From: Ensifer adhaerens
GTDB lineage: Bacteria > Pseudomonadota > Alphaproteobacteria > Rhizobiales > Rhizobiaceae
NCBI RefSeq assembly: GCF_002940685.1
Contig: NZ_PNFP01000003.1
Coordinates: 310,001-374,000, forward strand
Direction of reading: 5' to 3'
Length of the DNA: 64,000 bases
Below are positions 8,403-15,653 of the stretch, piece after piece (the first letter of the stretch is position 1; each line of letters starts with the position of its first letter). The notes below the pieces were generated by a model that was not told where the DNA came from, did not search any database, and saw only the letters and a list, made by a program, of their open reading frames with translations. The position numbers were made by a program, and so were the translations under genes.

Positions 8403-8708
8403 ATGACATCTCGTTTTTTGGCAGTCCTTATGGTGGCTTCCAGCCTCGTTTCCGCACCGGTCGTTCTTCCCAACACCGCGCAGGCCGCCGTCGAAATTAG
8501 CATTGGTACAATTCTCAATGGCGGCCGCGGAATCACCTGTTCACAGGGCGAACGTATGCTGCGGCTACGAGGTTATCGGGATATACGTCGAGTCGATTGC
8601 CGCGGGCGGTTCTTTGTATACCGTGCTTGGCTCGGTGTGGGCAGATTTGAAATTGCCGTCCGTGCTCGGGATGGAAGAGTGGTGGACAAGCGCCGCCTTT
8701 GGCGATGA
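8403..8708 (+). CDS. Small secreted protein, uncharacterised rhizobial type
   Basis: A 101-residue product with a Sec signal peptide (hydrophobic core, cleavage after TAQA). The mature part carries ITCSQGERMLRLRGYRDIRRVDCRGRFF, two Cys separated by a basic stretch, then an FEIAVRARDGRVVD strand. This pattern, similar in size to PepSY-like domains, recurs in short exported proteins of Rhizobiales without known function. A GGAG ribosome site lies 7 bp upstream of the ATG. The start is clear, and no operon partner is evident. Confidence 0.6.
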   Translation: MTSRFLAVLMVASSLVSAPVVLPNTAQAAVEISIGTILNGGRGITCSQGERMLRLRGYRDIRRVDCRGRFFVYRAWLGVGRFEIAVRARDGRVVDKRRLWR

Positions 8709-9257
8709 GCCTGTAGCTGGCTCTGAGATGGTTAGCTATGTCATCAATAAGATTCCGACCTTAAATCCTGGGCAAAGCCCTCAGTATGGCGAACTCGACA
8801 AGCATGGCGATTTCATTTTCGGCCGGTCGAATACGCAGGCCCCGAAGCGCCCGTTGTCGACGCTATGAAAACACCTTCGGGGGTAACGATTGATCTACCC
8901 CCGGACGTCGCAGCATCGATGAGCGTTATACTGGTTAATCAACCCGCCGAGCGAGCGCGGCGTTCTACAGTGTTCTGGATCCTCTATCGGCGCGACATTG
9001 GCACGACGGTGGCGGTCGCCGACGCCGCGAAAGTCATCAGTCGATCATTTTACTCTAGCATAATCGAGTATTAGACCTTATCATCGCACTTCATCTGAGC
9101 ATTATTTAGTATGCGGACCCAGAAGAGGACGGCCTCTTTAACGCAGCGTAGCCATCGTTTCCGTTGAACACGCGGCACTGCGCTGTAGTGAAGAGCGCAT
9201 ATCAAGTTTCGTTCCTTTCACTACACTCACGTATACTACTGAAAATGGGGCCACTAC
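8709..9257. other. Intergenic stretch with no recognisable gene
   Basis: About 550 bp. Short frames exist (for example 8865-9074), but none has a ribosome site or a motif that I recognise, and their composition is unlike the neighbouring genes. It may be decayed sequence. Confidence 0.4.
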
Positions 9258-9452
9258 ATGGCTGGACATGGCAACTTCAACCTGATGAAAATGAAGCTGA
9301 TTGGCTTCGCTAGTATCGTTATCGGGTTCCTCGTCGTAGCGTCCGGCTACCGCTATGGCTCGTTCGGGTTCGGATTCGCAGGAGCGGTCCTCTTGCTTAT
9401 TGGAATAGCTTTCGTCATCGGCCACGTCCTCCGCCGAAATGAACGGCGGTAG
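9258..9452 (+). CDS. Small two-helix membrane protein
   Basis: A 64-residue frame with two hydrophobic segments (about residues 14-26 and 35-54) separated by GYRYGSFGFG, and a basic C-terminus (RRNERR). This fits a small inner-membrane protein with both ends in the cytoplasm. The start could instead be an internal Met codon, and the ribosome site is weak. No family is recognised. Confidence 0.45.
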   Translation: MAGHGNFNLMKMKLIGFASIVIGFLVVASGYRYGSFGFGFAGAVLLLIGIAFVIGHVLRRNERR

Positions 9453-9634
9453 GGCCATTGGCGCCACGTAGTCTATAGACGCAAAGCCAACTGACGCATT
9501 CTGTGCGCCCGGCAGATCGATACGACTGCGCAATCGACGGATTGCGCGCCCCCGGAGCGTATTCGGACTTTCTCCCAGCACTCTCCGCTGGTCGGGGAGG
9601 AGCGGCAAACGAACAGGGGAGTGACAACGAAACC

Positions 9635-10288
9635 ATGACTTCTCACGACACCATGCCGCGCAATGCAGGTGGCGATCCGACCGGCCCGCCGGCGTCAGTT
9701 CGCTTAGTGCTGGGCGGAGTTATGCTTTTAGCGGGATTGGTCGTCCTGACGGATGTGGCGTTTGCGTCATTCGTTGCTCCAGCCTTCATCGGAACCGCTG
9801 CCATCATGGTCGGCACATTCGAAATCGTCCACGCCTTGTGGGCAAGAACCTGGGTCGCCGTGTCGTGGCAGATGCTGCTGGGGTTTCTTTACATCGCCCT
9901 GGGCCTGATCCTTACTGACGCCGCCGGCTCGAGCGTGATGGAGATGTTGACGAACATTGTGGCCCGGTCCGGGCGTACACAAGAGCTGTTGCAAACCTAT
10001 GCGATCGGCCTGTTGTTCACCCTGTCGGGCATCGTCAGGATCTTGCTCAGCATCAGCCATTGGCGTGAGGCAGGATGGACGATGATGCTGTCGGGAGCCT
10101 TTGGCGCCGGGGCAGGATTAGTCATCTTGTCCGAGTTCCCAAAGTTAAGTCTGTGGATGCTAGCGCTCTTGCTCGGCATCGATTTCCTGACGCAGGGCCT
10201 AGCGTGGCTTAGATTTGCATTCTCCCCTCGGCCGGAGAGAGGTGGAGACGGTGCGAACCACCCGCGGAAGCGAACTCAAACGAAATAA
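9635..10288 (+). CDS. HdeD-family membrane protein
   Basis: A 217-residue inner-membrane protein with about six hydrophobic helices. It includes GGVMLLAGLVVL, GFLYIALGLILTDAA, TFLSGIVRILLSI-like and GIDFLTQGLAWL segments. Repeated pairs of helices with a conserved small-residue pattern are typical of HdeD/DUF308 proteins, which are linked to acid resistance in enterobacteria but are poorly studied in alphaproteobacteria. The ATG at 9635 is preferred over an upstream in-frame codon at 9503, because the extra N-terminal residues are not membrane-like and an AGGGGAG site lies upstream of 9635. The C-terminus is a hydrophilic basic tail. Confidence 0.7.
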   Translation: MTSHDTMPRNAGGDPTGPPASVRLVLGGVMLLAGLVVLTDVAFASFVAPAFIGTAAIMVGTFEIVHALWARTWVAVSWQMLLGFLYIALGLILTDAAGSSVMEMLTNIVARSGRTQELLQTYAIGLLFTLSGIVRILLSISHWREAGWTMMLSGAFGAGAGLVILSEFPKLSLWMLALLLGIDFLTQGLAWLRFAFSPRPERGGDGANHPRKRTQTK

Positions 10289-10302
10289 AGGTCAAGAATG
10301 CC

Positions 10303-10660
10303 TCAGTTCATCGGGGGGCGGACAAGACTCATGGCGGGGCGAGTATCCGAGAGTGCGGAGCGAAAATCATCCATCATGTTGCCTTGCGCGGCGAGGGCGA
10401 CTTCGGTGCGATTTGTCGCATTTAGCTTGCGCATGATGTTCGAGATGTGGACCTTTATCGTGTTCTCCGACAGGTTCAGCTGTTTGGCGATGACTTTGTT
10501 GGGCAGGCCGCGCTGCAAGCTTGCCAGCACCTGTCGCTCGCGTTCCGTAAATGCAACACGCGATTTGTCGGTACTGGAGGCCAACTCACCAGTCTCGTCA
10601 CCCGCCGGCAATTGCAGGGCACCGCTATTTCGGGCTAGACGGGGGCATGTGTCATACAGC
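10303..10660 (-). pseudogene. LuxR/NarL-type regulator remnant, HTH part only
   Basis: The minus frame contains FTERERQVLASLQRGLPNKV, then LSENTIKVHISNIMRKL and NRTEVALAAQ, a complete and well-conserved GerE/LuxR helix-turn-helix. Upstream, only a short linker (about 25 residues resembling the end of a receiver-domain linker) can be followed. The receiver domain, normally about 120 residues, is missing, and no start codon or ribosome site fits. The long open frame extending to 11289 is the wrong frame of the neighbouring ABC ATPase gene. I read this as a truncated response regulator. Confidence 0.6.
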
Positions 10661-10838
10661 CTACCCCGCCTCCAGTCGTAGATTGCGGAAAGTGGACACC
10701 GGCGCCCATGACATGGGTTTTCGGCACCCCGGCCATTCCTTTTCGAGCGCCCTGATCGCGCCCGAGGTGTGCATCTAAGGGTGGCGCCCGTGAGGTCAAA
10801 TTCACGATCCGATCGCACATCCTCGCTCGAACGTCGCG

Positions 10839-11627
10839 TCAGATGGCCTTCTGGTCCGGAACCACCAGCGGCCCGCCGGATATAGGATCCTCTATGATGA
10901 CGGCCGAAAGACCGAAGACATCGCGAACGAGGTCGGCCGTCACGATTTCCGTCGGTGGTCCCTCCGCCAAAATCGCTCCGTCGCGCAGGGCGATCACATG
11001 GGTCGCATAACGACAGGCAAGATTGAGGTCGTGCAGGACGGCAACCAGCGTCCGGCCCTCGCGATTGAGGTGCCGGCAGAGGTCGAGCAGCTCGACCTGA
11101 TGTGTGATGTCGAGGTAGGTCGTCGGCTCGTCGAGCAGCAGGATCTCGGTTTGCTGAGCCAGCACCATGGCGATCCATGTCCTTTGCCGTTGCCCGCCGG
11201 AAAGCCGATCGACGCGCTCCAATGCGAGATGCTCGACACCCGTTGCCGCCATCGCGTCTGCAACCGCTACCTCGTCCTGTCGCGACCAACGCCTCAAGAA
11301 CGTCTGGTACGGATAACGTCCGCGCGCCACCAATTCCGCAACAGTGATGCCCTCAGGTGCGACCGACGATTGCGGCAAGAGCCCAAGGCTTCGGGCGACC
11401 TCTCGCGAAGCGTAGGTGCCGATCGGTTTCCCCTTGAGGAAGATTTCCCCACTCTCCGGCTTCAAAAGCCGGGCGAGCGCTCTGAGCAACGTCGACTTGC
11501 CGCAACCATTTGGCCCGATGATTGCGGTGAAGGAGCCCTCAGGTATCGCAACGCTGAGGTTGCGCAGCACGGCGTCCCGATAGCCAACCGTGATGTCCAT
11601 TGCACGAAGCGGATGTGGGGATGTCAT
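10839..11627 (-). CDS. Siderophore ABC transporter ATP-binding protein (system A)
   Basis: A cytoplasmic ATPase of 262 residues of the FepC/FecE type that powers ferric-siderophore import. Walker A is GPNGCGKST (residues 38-46), the signature is LSGGQRQR, Walker B is ILLLDEPTTYLD and the switch His is in VAVLHDLN. The ATG at 11627 overlaps the TGA of the upstream permease gene by 4 bp, pointing to translational coupling. It is the last gene of the minus-strand system A operon. Confidence 0.92.
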   Translation of the reverse strand: MTSPHPLRAMDITVGYRDAVLRNLSVAIPEGSFTAIIGPNGCGKSTLLRALARLLKPESGEIFLKGKPIGTYASREVARSLGLLPQSSVAPEGITVAELVARGRYPYQTFLRRWSRQDEVAVADAMAATGVEHLALERVDRLSGGQRQRTWIAMVLAQQTEILLLDEPTTYLDITHQVELLDLCRHLNREGRTLVAVLHDLNLACRYATHVIALRDGAILAEGPPTEIVTADLVRDVFGLSAVIIEDPISGGPLVVPDQKAI

Positions 11628-12712
11628 GGCCTTGTCTCCCGAACGAGCAACCAGATGAAATAGAACCCACCGATAACGACCGTCATGACACCGACTGGGA
11701 GCTGGTTGCCGAAGGCCCGTTGAACCGCGAGGTCGGCCACGAGCAACAGCAGTCCGCCGCACAAAGCAGATGTGAGGATCGATACGCTCGCCGTCGCAGT
11801 CATCCGGCGTGCGACTTGCGGGGCCACCAGGGCGATGAAGGCGATCGGGCCGGCAAAGGCCGTTGCCGCCGCGGTGAGAGCGACGCCGACAAATGTCAAC
11901 GCGAACCGCATGCGCATAACCGGAACGCCAGTGGCTCTCGCCACGTCGTCGCCAAGTTCCATCTGGCGCATCGCTTGCGCAAGGTAGGCGCTCGCCGGCA
12001 GAAGCACCGCAAAGGCGAGAGCCGCAAACCGCAATTGGTCGAAACCGAGGCCGTTCAGCGATCCGGCCCCCCAGAATGCGGCTCCGAGCGCTGCCTGGAG
12101 GCTCGCCTGGCGGATCATCCACATGTTGAATGCGCCGAGCAGGGCAGACACACCGATTCCGATCAGGATCATGCGGAAGCCGTCGACGCCGCCGCGCCAG
12201 GCCAACGCGTAGACGAGCGCGGCTGCGCCGAACCCGCCCGCCACGGCACCACCTGCGGTCAGCCAGTAGCCTCCGCCGAGGTGCAAGAGAACAATCAGTG
12301 CGCCGGTGTAGGATCCGGCCGAGAAACCAATGACATCGGGGCTTCCGAGCGGGTTGCGGGTCAGCGATTGGAAGATGGCGCCGCTGACGCCGAGCGCCAT
12401 GCCGATGAGCACGGCGCCAAGGACGCGCGGCAACCGCCATTCGATCACGACGAGTTGCGCGCGCTCATCGCCAACACCAAGGAGAGCCGAAACGATATCG
12501 CCAACCCGCAGCGGAAATGCCCCGCCAGCCAGCGCAAGCGTTGCGACTGCCACGAGCGCAATGGCCAGCAGAAGCGCTGCAATGGCGGTGTGTGTTTCCA
12601 CCTTGAAGGAGAACGGACCACAACGGATCACGCGATGCGCCGGCCCATCTAAGGCGGTTGCGTCCACTTCATATCGACAATTGTCGCGCCGCATCGAGGC
12701 CGAGCTGTTCAT
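11624..12712 (-). CDS. Siderophore ABC permease 2, FecCD family (system A)
   Basis: A 362-residue inner-membrane permease. After a hydrophilic N-terminus of about 30 residues come the typical FecCD helices with RLPRVLGAVLIGMALGVSGA and QSLTRNPLGSPDVIGFSAG, the conserved signature of the family. GPIAFIALVAPQVARR near the C-terminus is the ATPase-contacting region. The start at 12712 is fixed by a 4-bp ATGA overlap with the upstream permease gene; an ATG at 12694 is possible but less coupled. It would form a heterodimer with permease 1. Confidence 0.92.
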   Translation of the reverse strand: MNSSASMRRDNCRYEVDATALDGPAHRVIRCGPFSFKVETHTAIAALLLAIALVAVATLALAGGAFPLRVGDIVSALLGVGDERAQLVVIEWRLPRVLGAVLIGMALGVSGAIFQSLTRNPLGSPDVIGFSAGSYTGALIVLLHLGGGYWLTAGGAVAGGFGAAALVYALAWRGGVDGFRMILIGIGVSALLGAFNMWMIRQASLQAALGAAFWGAGSLNGLGFDQLRFAALAFAVLLPASAYLAQAMRQMELGDDVARATGVPVMRMRFALTFVGVALTAAATAFAGPIAFIALVAPQVARRMTATASVSILTSALCGGLLLLVADLAVQRAFGNQLPVGVMTVVIGGFYFIWLLVRETRP

Positions 12713-13794
12713 GGTGCCATGGCCCCTCCTCGGCGCGCCAGCAGAATGAGCACAGGGGCGCCGATGCAGGCTGTGAGGATCCCCGCTTCGAGTTCGTCCG
12801 GATAGAGGGCGAACCGGCCGACAAGATCGGCCAAGAGCAAGAGGATCGGCGAGAGCACGATGGTGAAGGCGATGATCCAGCGCTGATCCGGGCCTGTGAG
12901 CAAGCGCACCGCATGAGGGACCATGAGCCCGATGAATGTGATCGGGCCGGCAGCCGCAGTCGCCCCGCCAGCAAGAAGGGTGACCGCGAGAACGACGACG
13001 ATGCGCAGATGGGAAAGCCTGGTACCGAAGGCCTGTGCGAGATCGTCGCCGAGTGCCATGGCATTCAGGGACCCGGCAACGGCGACTGCCAACACCAGTC
13101 CGAGCAGGATAACGGGGGCCGCGGTCAAGACCACCGTCATGTCGCGACCGCCCATCGAACCGATCGCCCAATGGCGCATGCCGTTAAACGTTGTCGGGTC
13201 AATCAGCGAGATCGACATGCTAAGGCCGCCGAGAACCGCCGAGAGCGCAACGCCGGCAAGGATCAGCCGCACGGGCTCTGCGCCGCCTCGGCCGACAGTA
13301 CCGATCGCATAGACAAGCGTCGCCACGGTCATCGCGCCAAGCAAGGCAAACCACATGTAGGCGCCGATCGAGTGCCAGCCGAAAACACCAACGGCAAGGG
13401 TGACGAAAAACGCAGCCCCGGCATTGACGCCAAGCAGGCCGGGGTCGGCGAGCGGGTTGCGCGTCATTGCCTGGATCAGGGCGCCGGCGACACCGAAGGC
13501 ACTGCCGCACAGGAGCCCCAGAAGCGTTCGCGGCACCCGGTACGCGCGAACGACAACATGGTCGACATTCGTCGAGTCGTAGGCAGTGAATGCTTGAAGC
13601 CCGGTCGGAAGGTCGATGGAGCGAGGCCCGGTCAGAATGCTGGCGGCCAACACGACGACGAGAACGGCAAGGGCGACAAGAAGCACCGGCAGCAACAGAC
13701 CAGCACGGCGCCGGCATCCCGAGCCAACTGCCCTGACCAAGGCCCGATCGGCCACGCCGAGCGCCCCGTCGTCTGCAGCACCGGTCACGATCAT
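12709..13794 (-). CDS. Siderophore ABC permease 1, FecCD family (system A)
   Basis: A 361-residue inner-membrane permease with the FecCD signature RVPRTLLGLLCGSAFGVAGA followed by QAMTRNPLADPGLLGVNAGA, and GPITFIGLMVPHAVR near the C-terminus. The start at 13794 is chosen because its ATG overlaps the TGA of the siderophore-interacting protein gene by 4 bp. Separate genes for two permeases distinguish system A from system B, which has a single fused permease. It transports the ferric siderophore delivered by the binding protein encoded upstream. Confidence 0.92.
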   Translation of the reverse strand: MIVTGAADDGALGVADRALVRAVGSGCRRRAGLLLPVLLVALAVLVVVLAASILTGPRSIDLPTGLQAFTAYDSTNVDHVVVRAYRVPRTLLGLLCGSAFGVAGALIQAMTRNPLADPGLLGVNAGAAFFVTLAVGVFGWHSIGAYMWFALLGAMTVATLVYAIGTVGRGGAEPVRLILAGVALSAVLGGLSMSISLIDPTTFNGMRHWAIGSMGGRDMTVVLTAAPVILLGLVLAVAVAGSLNAMALGDDLAQAFGTRLSHLRIVVVLAVTLLAGGATAAAGPITFIGLMVPHAVRLLTGPDQRWIIAFTIVLSPILLLLADLVGRFALYPDELEAGILTACIGAPVLILLARRGGAMAP

Positions 13795-14567
13795 ACCCGC
13801 GCCTGCCCTTCGACCCAGTAGCCGACGGCGTCTATCCTCGTCTTGTCGAAGCCGAGCGTATCGCGAAAGTGCTTGCGGGCTGCGGATGCCGCGCGCGCCT
13901 CGCCGGCGATATAGATGTAACCCGGACCATCCGGCAGCATGTCGATGCTGCGTGCGATCGCATGCAATTGCGTCGGCCCGTCGCGACCGGCCGCATGCCC
14001 ATGGGTGTGATGCCAGGTTAGCGACAAGGCGGCATCGCTTGACAGATCCTGCTCGTCTGCCGGCGCGGGCACCTCGACATGAACAATCACGGTAACCGCG
14101 TCCGGCATCTCCTCGAGAATGCGCCCTACCGCCGGCAGGCCGGTAATGTCCGTCAGGAGCAGGATCCATTGCGCATCCGCCGGCGGCTCATACCGCCCTT
14201 CCGGATTACAGAGACCGATGACATCGCCGGCCCTGGCATGTGTTGCCCAGCTTGCCGCGACACCCCCCTCATGCGCGACCAGGTCGACGGTCATTTCGCC
14301 GGTCGAGCCATCCCATCGGCGCACGGTGTAGGGACGGTTCGGGCAGGATGGAGAGCCGTCGAAGCGACCCCATCTCCCGTCCCTTTGCTGCGGCAAGGTC
14401 ACCGGCAGACCACCACCGGGAGAAAAGGCGAGCCGGACCCACTCATCGGCATGGTCGCTCGCCTGATACCGGCCATGGTCCTCGACCTGGAGGCGAACGC
14501 GGATCATGGAGGGCGTGAGGTGCCCGGCAGAGAGCACCTCTGCGAAAAAATAGTCCTCGTGATACAT
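13791..14567 (-). CDS. Siderophore-interacting protein (FAD-dependent ferric-siderophore reductase)
   Basis: A 258-residue cytoplasmic flavoprotein of the ViuB/YqjH group that reduces the imported ferric siderophore using NAD(P)H. The N-terminal FAD-binding barrel has RPYTVRRWD, the usual flavin-contact motif. The C-terminal SIP domain has WILLLTDITGLPAVGRIL and the YIAGEARAA segment. The ATG overlaps the stop of the binding-protein gene by one base (TGATG) and the 3' end overlaps the permease start, so it is embedded in the transport operon. System B lacks a counterpart. Confidence 0.9.
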   Translation of the reverse strand: MYHEDYFFAEVLSAGHLTPSMIRVRLQVEDHGRYQASDHADEWVRLAFSPGGGLPVTLPQQRDGRWGRFDGSPSCPNRPYTVRRWDGSTGEMTVDLVAHEGGVAASWATHARAGDVIGLCNPEGRYEPPADAQWILLLTDITGLPAVGRILEEMPDAVTVIVHVEVPAPADEQDLSSDAALSLTWHHTHGHAAGRDGPTQLHAIARSIDMLPDGPGYIYIAGEARAASAARKHFRDTLGFDKTRIDAVGYWVEGQARV

Positions 14568-15601
14568 CAAAGTTCCTCCGATTGGCCTTTTGTGCGGACA
14601 GCCGCGTCTGCGAGTGCCGGCACCAGCCTTGGAAAGACATGAGGGATGGAAAGAACGCTCGGCCAGGACGCGGCCCAAACAGACAAGGGGTCCTCAAGCG
14701 GGACATAGGCGCGACGCCTGACGGGCGAAAACATCTGGAACAGTGGTTCATTCTCCATCGCCTGGCGCGCACCTTCCTCGTACCAGGCGACAAGGACATC
14801 GGCATCGACGGTATCGAGTAGCTCCAGGCTGACATCGACCGAGGTGCGCCCCGGATTTGCCTTGGCAAGCCGATCGACGCCGGGCGCCACGGCCATTCCA
14901 AGCTCGATCAGCCAGTCGACCCGCGTCTCGCCCGGCAGATAGACCACCATCGAGCCTGAGCCTGCGAAATGCGTCGCGAAGGTGAAGGTCCTGCCCGCGA
15001 GTGAAGGATTTGCCGCGGCCAACTCGCCAATTGAGCCGCGCGTGCGGCTGATCAGCTGTTCGGCGTCGTTGTCGCGCCCAAGTGCTGCACCGATCAGGCG
15101 TGTCTGTTCGCGCCAGTCCGCCAGCCACGGGCCACTGCGATAGGTGATCGTCGGCGCTATCGTCGATAGTTTCCGGTAGACCAGTTCGTCAGCCCCGGAA
15201 AAGACGTTGATGATCAGGTCAGGCTCGAGCGCCAGGATCGCCTCGTAGTCAATACTGACGCCGTCGAGTAACACCGGCCTGCTTTCGCCGAGCAACGGTT
15301 CGCACCAGGGCGCGACACCGCTCTTAAACATGCCGCGCCGGACCATCGCGATCGGTCGCAGGCCGAAAGCCAGCAGGCTATCGTCGTCGCAAAAGCCGGC
15401 GCAGACGATGCGTCGCGGAAGACGCGGCACGACCGTCTTTCCGAAGGCGTGATCCACCGACACCGGGAACGACATCGCCCCGCTACCCGCGTACGCAGCT
15501 GTAGGCGGGCCGAACACGCCGCCAAGGCAAAGGCCCAGGAAAGCGCGGCGCCGAAAGCGAATTTCGTCGTCGATTGCGGCGCTCCCAGATCGGTGCATCA
15601 T
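14567..15601 (-). CDS. Periplasmic ferric-siderophore binding protein (system A)
   Basis: A 344-residue FecB/FhuD-type binding protein. The N-terminus has a twin-arginine-like signal (RFRRRAFLGLCLGG), suggesting export by Tat. The mature protein has PRRIVCAGFCDDDSLLAFGL and the YEAILALEPDLIIN segment typical of the Peripla_BP_2 fold, with a long connecting helix. It would hand the ferric siderophore from the TonB receptor to the permeases. It follows the receptor gene by about 50 bp and overlaps the reductase gene by one base. Confidence 0.88.
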   Translation of the reverse strand: MMHRSGSAAIDDEIRFRRRAFLGLCLGGVFGPPTAAYAGSGAMSFPVSVDHAFGKTVVPRLPRRIVCAGFCDDDSLLAFGLRPIAMVRRGMFKSGVAPWCEPLLGESRPVLLDGVSIDYEAILALEPDLIINVFSGADELVYRKLSTIAPTITYRSGPWLADWREQTRLIGAALGRDNDAEQLISRTRGSIGELAAANPSLAGRTFTFATHFAGSGSMVVYLPGETRVDWLIELGMAVAPGVDRLAKANPGRTSVDVSLELLDTVDADVLVAWYEEGARQAMENEPLFQMFSPVRRRAYVPLEDPLSVWAASWPSVLSIPHVFPRLVPALADAAVRTKGQSEEL

Positions 15602-15653
15602 CTTTCAGCCTTCAGGGCGCCGCGGTCCGCCTCGGCGCCCTCCCCATTCGATC

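Noticed and set aside
8865-9074. A 69-codon frame in the gap after the small secreted protein gene
   Set aside because: No ribosome site and no recognisable motif; support is too weak to call a gene.
11600-13821. Long plus-strand frames opposite the system A permeases
   Set aside because: They are highly charged, motif-free antisense frames of two FecCD permease genes whose starts and stops are fixed by overlaps with their neighbours.
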